NCBI GenBank assembly: GCA_902788275.1
Contig: CADAJV010000005.1
Coordinates: forward strand, 1-40,608
Direction: 5' to 3'
DNA from: an uncultured Bacteroidales bacterium
GTDB taxonomy: Bacteria; Bacteroidota; Bacteroidia; Bacteroidales; Bacteroidaceae
DNA: 40,608 nucleotides
Part shown: positions 17,813 to 26,651 of the stretch, piece after piece
How the letters are laid out: each line of letters begins with the position of its first letter
Position numbering within the stretch: the first letter of the stretch is position 1
Made by a program: the position numbers and the translations under genes
Notes under the pieces: model-generated
Databases searched by the model: none
Told to the model about the DNA's origin: nothing
Seen by the model: the letters and a program-made list of their open reading frames with translations, nothing else

Positions 17813-17921
17813 CACCGCTTTATATCCCCCTTGCGCACACGCGAGGAGAATACGTGAAGAAGCAAAAACGCAAAAATTCAAAGATAAACTAATTATTAAC
17901 CAATTTCATTGTTTTAAAAGC

Positions 17922-20900
17922 ATGAAAAAAATCTACAAAATGTTATGGCTATTGGCATTGCTGGCAGTGATGCCCGTAGCGAATGTAGTGGCACAGGTTG
18001 CCAAGATTGGTAGCACGGAGTACGCCACTCTTGAGGCTGCTTTTGCTGCTGCTACTGATGGTGAGACCGTTACTCTGCTTGCTGACTGCGCCGGCAACGG
18101 TATCAAGGTTCCGCAGGGCAAGTACAACACCAAAGGCCTGACGGTTGACTTCGGCGGCTTCACCTACACTGTGAATGGTAACCTGGTTGGTTCCACTGGT
18201 ACTGAGAGTCAGGCTTTCCAGCTCTTGAAGGACAACACCATTACCTTCAAGAATGGTACTATCTATTCCGAGAAGGCTCTGTTCCTTGTTCAGAACTACA
18301 GCAATCTTACTCTTGATAACATGACGCTGACTCTGAATAATCCGAACTATGCTTCTGCCTACACCCTCTCCAACAACAATGGTAATGTAGTTATTGACGG
18401 TACCACCATCAATGCTAATCCTGCAGGTGGCTTCGCATTCGACGTTTGCCGCTACGCTAGCTATCCTTCTGTAAGCGTTACCGTTCAGGGTAATAGCACT
18501 ATCAATGGTAATGTTGAGGTTTCTGCTTCTGGCAATAGTGCCAGCGAGGGCCTAAATTTGACCCTTACCAGCGGTGAAATCAATGGTGCTATCGTTGTTG
18601 ACCCAAGCGCTACTGCTGCTATGGCAGCTGCTCCCGAAAAGGCCAGCATCAACAAGAGTGCCGAGTTCAAGGTTAACGTAGCTCAGATTGGTACTGACAA
18701 GTACGAGACTCTGCAGGCTGCTGTTGATGCAGCAAGCGCAGGTGACGTTATTGAACTGTTACAGGACATTGATCTTACAACAGTTACCACTACTCCTAAT
18801 AATAAATATAATGTCAATGTTAATAAGAGTGTTACTATTGACGGCAAGGGATACAAGATTACAAGCTCTGAAGGCAAACGTGCTCTGGCTCTTACAGGAG
18901 AAGGCAATGATATAACGCTTAAGAATCTGACTGTAGTAAACAACAAGGCAGATTGGTGTATGGGTATCCTGAACGCTCTTACATGCACCCTTGACGCAGT
19001 AACTTTGAACGGAACCAACGGTAAGACATATAACCAGCCTCTGACTATTGGCTCTATTAGCGAGAACGGTCGTGTAACTCTCAATGTTACCAATGGAAGT
19101 GTTATCAAGACCAATGATGCAGGTTCTGCTCATTATGCAATCCTTGTTGCGCATCCTGCTGACATCACTGTGACAAACTCATCTCTGATTGGCTGGGCAA
19201 ATGTTTATCTTAAACCCGATGCTGCAGGTTCTAAGGTGAATATCAGCAATAGTACTCTGAAGAGCCAGGGTATTGCGGGACCTACTAATAACTTCTCTAT
19301 GTTCACTACCGAGTGTGGTAACAACACAATTACCCTGACGGACAACAATATCAGCCTTACTCCTGCTGCTGATACATATATGACGCTCGTCACCCTTAAC
19401 GGCACAGCAAACAACACGGTTAAAGTAGAAGGCGACAAGACCACCTTTACTACCACTGATGTAACCCGTGGCGGTATCTCTTATAGAAAGGGTGATTTTG
19501 ATGGCAATACTGTTACCTTCGACGAAGATGCCCATACTGCATTTGCCGAAGCAATCGATGTGCTGAAGAACGAAGGTGTTTCTGATACAGAAGCCGAAGG
19601 CGTTTATACGTTGGGCTATGTTACTGAAGTATATTACTATTGGTATGTTAATGACGTAGAAGCTGGTGGTAACCATGACTTTGCCGAGCCGTTCAAGAAA
19701 GGTTGGCTTAGCAATGGCGAATTCATTCGTCTGAAGAAGGATGTAACTCTTACAGAGAATCTTACTTGGGCAAATGAGAATGCTTCCTTTACTCTTACTC
19801 TTGGTGAGTACAGTGTTACTAAGGGTGAGTTCAGTGTTGCTTTGAAGAAGGGCGTTACCGTAAACACCGACAAGCAGACTGACATCTTCACTGCTGCTAA
19901 TTCTGCTTATACCGTAAAGGAGACCGCCGTTGAGGGTGGCTACACCTATGCAGTAGTAGAGCGTTCCTTCGTTGCACAGATTGGCGAGACCAAGTATGAG
20001 ACCCTTGAGGCAGCCTTTGCTGCTGCTACTGATGGCGCAACCATCACTCTGCTTGCAGACTGCTCCGGCAACGGTATCGTTGCTCCGCAGGGCAAGTTTG
20101 CTAATGGTCTGACTGTTGACTTTGCTAAACACACCTACACTGTTGACGGCGAGACCGTAGGTTCCACTGGTACTGAGACCAATGGCTTCCAGCTCCTGAA
20201 GGACAACAAGATTACCTTCAAGAACGGTACTATCACCTCTGAGAAGGCAAAGATCCTTGTTCAGAACTATAGCGACCTGACCCTCGAGGGTATGACCTTG
20301 ACTCTGAACAATGCAAACTATACTTCTGCTTACACCCTCTCCAACAACAATGGTAATGTAGTTATTGACGGTACAACCATCACTGCCAACCCCGCTGGTG
20401 GTTTCGCATTCGATGTTTGCCGCTATAGCAGCTATTCTTCTGTTAATGTTGAGGTAAAGGGCTCCAGCGTTATCAACGGTAATGTTGAGATTTCTGCCAC
20501 TGGCAGCGATGCTAAGGACGGCTTCGGTCTGAAGTTGACCAGCGGTACACTGAACGGCAACATCGTTGTTGATGCAAGTGCAGCTGCCGCTATGAAGGCT
20601 ACTCCCGAGAAGGCTACTGTGACCAAGGCCGAAGGTTTTGATCAGGCCGCTCCCGAGGGCTATGAGTGGAAAGATAATGGTAATGGCACTAGCACCATGG
20701 TAGAGAAGACCAGCTACACCTTCACTGATGGCACTGATACTTACACTATCACAACTGAAAAGAAGAACGTAAGCGCTACTTACAAGCGCGACTTCACTGA
20801 TCGCACTAACAAGTTCCAGGGCTGGCTCGTTCCGTTTGACTACACCATCACGGATACCGATATCGAGAAATTCGAGTTCCGCGAGATTAGTAAAGTTGAG

Positions 20901-21458
20901 TTCGCCGACGAGAATAAGACCAAGATGCAGATGCGCCTCGGCCAACCTCTGGCAGCAGGCACCACTCTGGAGGCCAACAAGCCTTATGTATTCGTGCCGA
21001 CGACAGACGTAGCAGTTTATGAGTTCACTGCCACCAGCACTACTCTGAAAGTAGCCGATGCTGATGCAGTACGCGCCACCTTCACCGTGGATGACAACAC
21101 CGTAGTTAGCTTCTATGGCGTATACACCAGCGCTCACTCTGACGGCAACAGCTACATATACTACATGGGCAAGAGCGGCAACATTGGCTACAGCAAGAAG
21201 ACTGGTCTGACAGTTGGCTCCTTCCGCTGGATCTTCAAGATCGCTGATGGCGTAGGCAACAGCCCCAGCTTCGCTTACACCTTCGGCGTAGCAGAAGACA
21301 ACAATGATGATGTAACCGCAGTTAGCAGCGCAGCCGTAGAGGCAGAAGGCGAGGTTGTCGGTTACTACACTCTCAGCGGCCAGAAGGTTAGCGAGCCTAC
21401 CAAGGGCGTATATGTAGTGAAGTATGCAAACGGCACTTCCAAGAAAGTTGTTTTCTAA
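17922..21458 (+). CDS. Repetitive secreted surface protein with internal duplication and C-terminal sorting-like tail
   Basis: The product has 1178 residues. A signal peptide (KKIYKMLWLLALLAVMPVANVVAQ) is followed by repeating modules that open with VAxIGxxxYxTLEAAFAAATDG and continue with short strand-rich, asparagine- and threonine-rich segments suggestive of a right-handed beta-helix. The first module (about 25-245) is nearly repeated at about 685-905, with a more diverged module starting near 250. A different domain follows (about 910-1130), and the end reads GYYTLSGQKVSEPTKGVYVV then a basic stretch, the short C-terminal pattern common on exported Prevotella proteins and similar to type IX sorting tails. 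It is probably exported and surface-attached or released. Ligand or enzymatic activity is unknown. Confidence 0.85.
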   Translation: MKKIYKMLWLLALLAVMPVANVVAQVAKIGSTEYATLEAAFAAATDGETVTLLADCAGNGIKVPQGKYNTKGLTVDFGGFTYTVNGNLVGSTGTESQAFQLLKDNTITFKNGTIYSEKALFLVQNYSNLTLDNMTLTLNNPNYASAYTLSNNNGNVVIDGTTINANPAGGFAFDVCRYASYPSVSVTVQGNSTINGNVEVSASGNSASEGLNLTLTSGEINGAIVVDPSATAAMAAAPEKASINKSAEFKVNVAQIGTDKYETLQAAVDAASAGDVIELLQDIDLTTVTTTPNNKYNVNVNKSVTIDGKGYKITSSEGKRALALTGEGNDITLKNLTVVNNKADWCMGILNALTCTLDAVTLNGTNGKTYNQPLTIGSISENGRVTLNVTNGSVIKTNDAGSAHYAILVAHPADITVTNSSLIGWANVYLKPDAAGSKVNISNSTLKSQGIAGPTNNFSMFTTECGNNTITLTDNNISLTPAADTYMTLVTLNGTANNTVKVEGDKTTFTTTDVTRGGISYRKGDFDGNTVTFDEDAHTAFAEAIDVLKNEGVSDTEAEGVYTLGYVTEVYYYWYVNDVEAGGNHDFAEPFKKGWLSNGEFIRLKKDVTLTENLTWANENASFTLTLGEYSVTKGEFSVALKKGVTVNTDKQTDIFTAANSAYTVKETAVEGGYTYAVVERSFVAQIGETKYETLEAAFAAATDGATITLLADCSGNGIVAPQGKFANGLTVDFAKHTYTVDGETVGSTGTETNGFQLLKDNKITFKNGTITSEKAKILVQNYSDLTLEGMTLTLNNANYTSAYTLSNNNGNVVIDGTTITANPAGGFAFDVCRYSSYSSVNVEVKGSSVINGNVEISATGSDAKDGFGLKLTSGTLNGNIVVDASAAAAMKATPEKATVTKAEGFDQAAPEGYEWKDNGNGTSTMVEKTSYTFTDGTDTYTITTEKKNVSATYKRDFTDRTNKFQGWLVPFDYTITDTDIEKFEFREISKVEFADENKTKMQMRLGQPLAAGTTLEANKPYVFVPTTDVAVYEFTATSTTLKVADADAVRATFTVDDNTVVSFYGVYTSAHSDGNSYIYYMGKSGNIGYSKKTGLTVGSFRWIFKIADGVGNSPSFAYTFGVAEDNNDDVTAVSSAAVEAEGEVVGYYTLSGQKVSEPTKGVYVVKYANGTSKKVVF
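18361..20374 (+). repeat. Internal DNA duplication within the surface protein gene
   Basis: The region from about 18002 to 18620 is repeated with substitutions at about 19975 to 20600. The longest exact block I saw is about 43 bp, ACACCCTCTCCAACAACAAT and onward, at 18361-18403 and 20332-20374. Confidence 0.8.
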
Positions 21459-21488
21459 AATTCCATTAACGATTAAAATTCAGAAAAC

Positions 21489-21656
21489 ATGAAAAAGACA
21501 TATTTTGAGGCTCCTGCGCTGGAGCTCGTGAAAGTGCAGAGTATGCAGATGTTGGCCGAGTCTACTATCGTAACCCCTGGCACTGAAGACGAACCTGTTG
21601 GCTCCCGCGGATACAGCGGCTTTGCTTTGGAAGACGACACCGAAGAAGAGGAGTAG
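21489..21656 (+). CDS. 55-residue small acidic protein, MKKxYxxP type
   Basis: The product begins MKKTYFEAPALELVKVQSMQ, continues MLAEST, and ends in an acidic tail EDDTEEEE. It starts 30 bp after the stop of the large surface protein gene and lies before a strong terminator, so the two are very likely cotranscribed. I recognise the pattern (MKK-aromatic-xxP, then V-rich segment, then LA[GE]S and an acidic end) as a small-protein type abundant in Bacteroidales, with no function known to me. It has no classical signal peptide or membrane segment. Confidence 0.75.
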   Translation: MKKTYFEAPALELVKVQSMQMLAESTIVTPGTEDEPVGSRGYSGFALEDDTEEEE

Positions 21657-21696
21657 TCTTGCCTGACATACTCTGAAACATAAAACACTCTCTTTT

Positions 21697-21731
21697 CCCC
21701 GCCCTGCGCATCATCTGTGCACAGGGCGGGG
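21697..21731 (+). terminator. Terminator after the surface protein and small peptide genes
   Basis: CCCCGCCCTG (21697-21706) pairs perfectly with CAGGGCGGGG (21722-21731), followed by ATTTCTTCT. It lies 40 bp after the peptide stop codon. Confidence 0.8.
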
Positions 21732-21839
21732 ATTTCTTCTGCTGAAGCGTATGCCATGTTATGCGCGTGTAAATGTCGATAGATGAAATAAAACATAAGG
21801 TTTTTCCCTATTCGTAGGGTGTGGTTTCCGAAAAAGTAG

Positions 21840-21847
21840 TAATTTTG
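21840..21847 (+). promoter_or_regulatory. -7 promoter box of cysE
   Basis: TAATTTTG fits TAnnTTTG and lies 15 nt before the chosen start at 21863. This excludes the upstream in-frame ATG at 21821. Confidence 0.5.
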
Positions 21848-21862
21848 CAGACCTCTAATGTT

Positions 21863-22738
21863 ATGACCCAAATGGATTATCAAGATAAAGAGGCTGTTCT
21901 TGCCAGGGTGGCAGAGCAGTTGTCCGACTACTCTTTCCTGGAGTCTAAGGGCGTGCTGCACGAGTATAGTGACAGCAGCCTGATTCCCTCGGCCAAGGCG
22001 CTGAGGGAGTTGGTGGAGCTTTGTCGTGCGGTGTTTTTTCCGGGATTCTACGATGGCGATGGCTCGCTGGGCCGCATTCATGAGCTGATGGCGGGGCAGA
22101 TTGCTGCGGGGCTGTATATGGACGAGCGGCCTAAGCACGGCGAGGCCTGTAAGGACACGGTGCGCGCCGAGGCTGATGCCATTGCTACTCTGGTGGTGGA
22201 GCGGCTGCCGGAGGTCAAGGCTCTGCTGGAAACGGACGTGGAGGCTGCCTATAGGGGCGACCCTGCGGCCTCTACCTACAGCGAGGTAGTGAGTTGCTAT
22301 CCGACCATAAGGGCGCTGTCTATATACAGGTTGGCCCATGTGATGCACACGGAGGGTGTGCCGCTCATTCCGCGCATCCTGACGGAGATGGCTCACAGCG
22401 AGACGGGCATCGACATTCACCCCGCGGCGCAGATTGGCAGCCATTTTACTATTGACCACGGCACGGGCGTGGTGATTGGCGCCACCACTATCATCGGCAA
22501 CAACGTGAAGCTCTATCAGGGTGTCACGCTGGGCGCCAAGAGTTTCCCGCTGGGCAAGGACGGTGTGCCTATCAAGGGCATTCTGCGCCACCCCATTCTG
22601 AAGGATAACGTGATTGTCTATTCCAATGCCACCATCCTGGGCCGCGTAACGGTGGGCGAGGGTGCGGTGATTGGCGGCAACATGTGGATTACGGACGATG
22701 TGCCGGCGGGGGCTAAGTTGACGCTGCAGTGCAGGTGA
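21863..22738 (+). CDS. cysE: Serine O-acetyltransferase
   Basis: The product has 291 residues from the ATG at 21863 (MTQMDYQDKEAVL). It acetylates serine with acetyl-CoA as the first step of cysteine synthesis. An N-terminal helical domain (about 1-180) includes DVEAAYRGDPAASTYSEVV, then YPTIRALSIYRLAHVM. The left-handed beta-helix of hexapeptide repeats follows (IDIHPAAQIGSHFTIDHGTG, VVIGATTIIGNNVKLYQGVT, LGAKSF, HPILKDNVIVYSNATILGRV, IGGNMWIT). HPAAQIG and the DHGTGVVIG histidine region match the catalytic site. The C-terminus is short (LTLQCR). The gene is monocistronic. Confidence 0.93.
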   Translation: MTQMDYQDKEAVLARVAEQLSDYSFLESKGVLHEYSDSSLIPSAKALRELVELCRAVFFPGFYDGDGSLGRIHELMAGQIAAGLYMDERPKHGEACKDTVRAEADAIATLVVERLPEVKALLETDVEAAYRGDPAASTYSEVVSCYPTIRALSIYRLAHVMHTEGVPLIPRILTEMAHSETGIDIHPAAQIGSHFTIDHGTGVVIGATTIIGNNVKLYQGVTLGAKSFPLGKDGVPIKGILRHPILKDNVIVYSNATILGRVTVGEGAVIGGNMWITDDVPAGAKLTLQCR

Positions 22739-22740
22739 GG

Positions 22741-23222
22741 ATGAATGGTTATAGGTTATAAATAAAAGGTTATAGGTTATTGGTTATAGAAGCCAAGTCC
22801 GGGGGCGGGTACTGAAAGAAATTATCAGAAATATATCAGAAATTTCTAATTGCCGCTTCGCTCTCAGGCCTTCGCGATGCCGCTGGCATTCAATTATCAA
22901 CTATCAACTATCAACTATCAACTATCAACTCTTGACTCTCGACTCTTAACTCTTGACTGAACAAAGTTTACGCAGATTTTTTGTATAATTAGTATAATTC
23001 GTAGTTTTCTTAAACATGAATTCTCTAATTCTTGATAAAATATAATTCGTAGTTCTTACCGTCCGCCTCCGGACTTGGCTAAATTTGCCGCTTCGCTCTC
23101 AAAGGCTCCTGCAAGTTTCGCTCCGGCTTCGCTGACTGCGAAAGAGCCTTTTCGCGATGCCTACGGCATTCAAAATTCAAACTTCAAATTTCAACTAATA
23201 GTAAATCTGCGTGCCGCGAGGC
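22741..23222. repeat. Repeat-rich spacer between cysE and the methyltransferase gene
   Basis: No gene is seen between 22739 and 23285. 22741-22802 is an inverted, shortened copy of the CTATAAC heptad block at 14427-14530, including its CCGGACTTGG word (minus strand, 22793-22802). TATCAAC heptads then TCTTGAC/TCTCGAC/TCTTAAC heptads run through 22891-22957. A unit TGCCGCTTCGCTCTCA...CGATGCC occurs at 22850-22890 and 23088-23172. CCGGACTTGG recurs at 23069-23078 and AAATCTGCGTGCCGCGAGGC at 23203-23222. Confidence 0.8.
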
Positions 23223-23285
23223 GGCTCGAAAACATCTGTGAAATCGTGAAATAGAAAAGTCCCGTTAAATTGTGAAATAAAGTAT

Positions 23286-24821
23286 ATGGATAAATTTAAG
23301 ATGGTTGCCAAGACGCTGCAGGGCCTGGAGGAGGTGCTTGCCAGCGAACTGACTGCCCTGGGTGCCGAGGATGTGCAGCAGGGCTGCAGGGTGGTGAGCT
23401 TTACCGGCGACTTGGCCATGATGTACAGGGCTAATTTCTGCCTGCGCACGGCGCTGAGAGTGCTCAAACCGATCAAGGTGTTTGAGGCGCACAGTGCCGA
23501 CGAGGTCTATGAGGCTGTGCATGACATTGACTGGAGCCAGTATCTGACTCTCAAGACGTCCTTCTCTGTTGACTCGGTGGTTTATTCCGATGACTTCAGG
23601 CACTCTAAGTTTGTGGCCTACAAGGTGAAGGATGCTATCGTCGATTTCTTCCGCGAACAGACCGGTCAGCGCCCTAATATCAGCGTGAGCAACCCTGACA
23701 TACGCCTCAATATCCATATCAATGGCACGGACTGCACGCTGTCGCTCGACTCCTCGGGTGAGAGCCTGCACAAACGCGGCTACCGCGTGGCTACGGTGGA
23801 GAGTCCCATCAACGAGGTGCTGGCGGCGGGCATGCTGATGATGACGGGGTGGCAAGGCGAGTGTGACCTGATTGACCCTATGTGCGGCTCGGGCACTATT
23901 GCCATCGAGGCTGCACTGCTGGCCCGCAATATATGGCCGGGTGTGTTTCACACGGAGAAATATGCTTTTGAGAACTGGGCCGACTTTGACCCCGACCTGC
24001 TGCAGGAGATATATAACGACGATTCCCATGAGCGACCTTTTGAGCATAAGATTTATGCCCGCGACATTGACCCCGCGGCCATCAATGCGGCTACTGCCAA
24101 TGCCCGCTCGGCTGGCGTGGCTGACTGCATGGTGATAGAGGTGCAGCCGTTCCAGCAGTTTAGGCAGCCCACGGAGCGGGCGGTGATGGTGATGAATCCT
24201 CCCTACGGCGAGCGTATATCGTCGCCCAACTTGCTGGGGCTCTACCGCTCTATCGGCGAGAAGCTGAAGCATCAGTTCGTGGGTAACGATGCCTGGGTGA
24301 TTAGCTACCGCCAGGAGGCTTTTGAGAGTATAGGTCTGCGGCCGAGCCTTAGGATTCCGCTTTTTAACGGTGCCCTGGAGTGCGAGTTCCGCAAGTATCA
24401 GACTTTTGACGGAAAGTTTAAGGAGTTTCGCACTGAGGGCGGCGAGATTAAGTCTGACGATGACCGCCGCCGTATGCGCGAGATGCGACCGCTGCGCCAT
24501 TTTGCCCGCAGGGATGAGTCTGACAACGAGGACGTGATTCCCGAATATCTGCGTATGCGCCATCGCCATTATATGGCTGCACAGCGCAGGAAGGAGGGTG
24601 CCGAGGGCGGTTCTGAAGCGCAGCGCTCTGACTCTCCCTCAGAGAGGAGGGCTTTCCCCCGCAGGAACACGGGCAGAAGGCCTTTCAGGGATGACCGGGG
24701 ACCTGGCGATGGTTCGCCCCGACGCTTCGACGATCGCAAGAAATCCTTCGACGACCGCGACAGGCGTCCCTCAAAGCCCCGTTCGCGCTCGCCCTGGGCA
24801 AAAGACAACGAGAAAAACTGA
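23286..24821 (+). CDS. rlmL: THUMP-domain rRNA guanine/adenine methyltransferase (RlmL N-terminal type)
   Basis: The product has 511 residues. Residues 1-165 contain the ferredoxin-like and THUMP RNA-binding region (KTLQGLEEVLASEL, VYEAVHDIDWSQYL, ISVSNPDIRLNIHI). The methyltransferase domain follows with the SAM motif LIDPMCGSGTIAIEAALLA (about 195-213), DIDPAAINAATANA and the catalytic MNPPYGER (about 301-308). This resembles the RlmL half of RlmKL, which makes m2G2445 in 23S rRNA. RlmK is absent. Residues from about 400 form an unusual tail rich in R, D, S and P that is probably disordered and RNA-binding. The exact target base is inferred. Confidence 0.88.
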   Translation: MDKFKMVAKTLQGLEEVLASELTALGAEDVQQGCRVVSFTGDLAMMYRANFCLRTALRVLKPIKVFEAHSADEVYEAVHDIDWSQYLTLKTSFSVDSVVYSDDFRHSKFVAYKVKDAIVDFFREQTGQRPNISVSNPDIRLNIHINGTDCTLSLDSSGESLHKRGYRVATVESPINEVLAAGMLMMTGWQGECDLIDPMCGSGTIAIEAALLARNIWPGVFHTEKYAFENWADFDPDLLQEIYNDDSHERPFEHKIYARDIDPAAINAATANARSAGVADCMVIEVQPFQQFRQPTERAVMVMNPPYGERISSPNLLGLYRSIGEKLKHQFVGNDAWVISYRQEAFESIGLRPSLRIPLFNGALECEFRKYQTFDGKFKEFRTEGGEIKSDDDRRRMREMRPLRHFARRDESDNEDVIPEYLRMRHRHYMAAQRRKEGAEGGSEAQRSDSPSERRAFPRRNTGRRPFRDDRGPGDGSPRRFDDRKKSFDDRDRRPSKPRSRSPWAKDNEKN

Positions 24822-24825
24822 AAGT

Positions 24826-24986
24826 AAAAATGGGAGTAAAAATGGGAGTTGAAATGGGAGTTAAGATGGGAGTTAAGCGCTACGCGCTGGATGATAGCTG
24901 TTCTGCTTCCGGACTTGGCGTCTATAACCACTAACCTATAACTTTTGACTAAAATATCTATAACCACTAACCTATAACCTATAACC
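24826..24986. repeat. 12-bp and heptanucleotide repeats before purD
   Basis: GTAAAAATGGGA and variants repeat with a 12-bp period at about 24826-24880. CCGGACTTGG (24909-24918) then leads CTATAAC/CACTAAC heptads through 24986, ending with the same CATTCAT seen at 14258. Confidence 0.8.
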
Positions 24987-25031
24987 ATTCATTTGATAAT
25001 CTATAAACAACATTCAATTATACAAACAGAT

Positions 25032-26300
25032 ATGAACATCCTATTACTTGGCAGCGGCGGCCGCGAGCACGCCTTAGCATGGAAGATAGCACAGAGCCCA
25101 AGGCTCACTAAGTTGTATATTGCCCCCGGCAATGCCGGCACTGCGCTGGTGGGCGAGAATGTGGCTCTGAAGGAGACAGACTTTGACGGCATTGCTGCCT
25201 TTGCCCGGGAGCATGCCATTGATATGCTGGTGGTTGGCCCCGAGGTGCCGCTGGTGGAGGGCATAGCTGACTATTTCAAAGCCCGTCCTGAACTGAGCGG
25301 CATAAGGGTTATCGGTCCATCCAAGGCTGGCGCGCAGCTGGAGGGCAGCAAGGATTTTGCAAAGGCCTTTATGATGCGCCACTGCATTCCCACTGCGGCC
25401 TACAAGACTTTCAACGGTACTATGCTGGCCGAGGCCGAGGCTTTCCTCGAGACTCTGCAGCCGCCATATGTGCTGAAGGCCGACGGCCTGTGTGCCGGCA
25501 AGGGTGTGCTGATTGTGCCTAACTTAAAGAATGCCAAGGAGCAGCTTCGCGAGATGCTGGGCGGCAAGTTTGGTACTGCTTCTGCCCAAGTGGTGATAGA
25601 GGAGTTTCTCAATGGCATAGAGTGTTCGGTCTTTGCCCTGACTGACGGCAAGCACTACCAGATTCTCCCCGAGGCTAAGGACTATAAGCGCATCGGCGAG
25701 TATGATACCGGTCTCAACACCGGCGGAATGGGCAGCGTGTCGCCAGTGCCCTTTGCCACCAAGGAGTGGATGCAGAAGGTGGAGGACCAGATTGTGCGCC
25801 CTACTGTTGAGGGACTTGCCGAGGAGGGGCTGGACTATAAGGGCTTTATCTTCTTCGGCCTCATCAACTGCGATGGACAGCCTAAGGTGATAGAGTATAA
25901 CTGCCGCATGGGCGATCCTGAAACGGAGACGGTGATGCCGCGACTGAAAACTGACATTGTGGAGCTCTTTGAGGCTGTGGCCAACGGCACCCTCGACCAG
26001 TGTGCCGTGGAGCAGGATGAGCGTGCTGCCGTGTGTGTGATGCTTGTGAGTGGCGGCTATCCGCTGGAGTACAAGAAAGGATTTCCTATTGAGGGCACTG
26101 ATGGGCTGGCCGACACTATAGTCTTCCATGCCGGCACTGCCGTGAAGGACGGACAGCTGGTGACCAACGGCGGTCGCGTGATAGCCCTGACCTCCTATGG
26201 CGCCGATAAGGCTGAGGCTCTGGCTAAGTCGATGGAGGCTGCGCAGAAGGTAAACTTCACAGACAAGTATTATCGCCGCGACATCGGTAAGGACTTGTAG
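25032..26300 (+). CDS. purD: Phosphoribosylamine-glycine ligase (GARS)
   Basis: The product has 422 residues from the ATG at 25032, chosen because [20 protein letters not shown] is the conserved PurD N-terminus. An upstream in-frame ATG at 24993 adds 13 residues without similarity. The enzyme joins glycine to 5-phosphoribosylamine in purine synthesis with ATP. ATP-grasp features are visible: [59 protein letters not shown], and [17 protein letters not shown]. Length matches the family. No other pur genes adjoin. Confidence 0.97.
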   Translation: MNILLLGSGGREHALAWKIAQSPRLTKLYIAPGNAGTALVGENVALKETDFDGIAAFAREHAIDMLVVGPEVPLVEGIADYFKARPELSGIRVIGPSKAGAQLEGSKDFAKAFMMRHCIPTAAYKTFNGTMLAEAEAFLETLQPPYVLKADGLCAGKGVLIVPNLKNAKEQLREMLGGKFGTASAQVVIEEFLNGIECSVFALTDGKHYQILPEAKDYKRIGEYDTGLNTGGMGSVSPVPFATKEWMQKVEDQIVRPTVEGLAEEGLDYKGFIFFGLINCDGQPKVIEYNCRMGDPETETVMPRLKTDIVELFEAVANGTLDQCAVEQDERAAVCVMLVSGGYPLEYKKGFPIEGTDGLADTIVFHAGTAVKDGQLVTNGGRVIALTSYGADKAEALAKSMEAAQKVNFTDKYYRRDIGKDL

Positions 26301-26382
26301 CTAGGCTACAGATAATAGATATCAGATAAAAGAGAACAGATATCCGCAGATGGGGAAGCGCGAGCCGTTCTGCCATCACGGT

Positions 26383-26515
26383 ATCGCGTAGAGACAAAAT
26401 CTAATCGCGCGGAAGTCAAATCTAATCGCGCCGAAACCAAATTTAATCGCGCAGAGACTGACCATCTCTGCGCGATTAAAATTTTTCCTTACGCGATTAG
26501 AATTTTTCTTCTCGC
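26383..26515. terminator. Terminator-like array with three left arms and two right arms after purD
   Basis: AATCTAATCGCGC or its variant occurs three times (26399-26410, 26419-26431, 26440-26457). The last copy pairs with TCTCTGCGCGATTAAAATTT (26465-26484). A second right arm, ACGCGATTAGAATTTTT, follows (26491-26507). Both right arms end in T-tracts. It lies about 100 bp after purD and may terminate it. The layout matches the array at 14551-14703 with different arm sequence. The rest of the spacer (26301-26651) has CACGGAT words and no gene. Confidence 0.65.
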
Positions 26516-26651
26516 TTTAAGTTTGCGTTATCTTATCAAGAATTAGAGAAAAAATGTAGTTTTTTGAACACGGATCTCACGGATGTCACGGATAATAATA
26601 GCTTTCGCGAAATTCATAGTCTTTCTCACACGGATTTCACGGAATTCTTTT

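Noticed and set aside
17617-17865. 82-codon minus-strand frame upstream of the surface protein
   Set aside because: It overlaps the promoter region, is Lys/Cys-rich noise and has no promoter of its own.
19179-21137. 652-codon minus-strand open frame opposite the surface protein
   Set aside because: The plus-strand frame has a signal peptide, repeats and a C-terminal tail. The opposite frame reflects low stop frequency caused by codon bias.
23265-24569. 434-codon minus-strand frame opposite the rRNA methyltransferase gene
   Set aside because: The plus strand has intact THUMP and methyltransferase motifs. The opposite frame has none.
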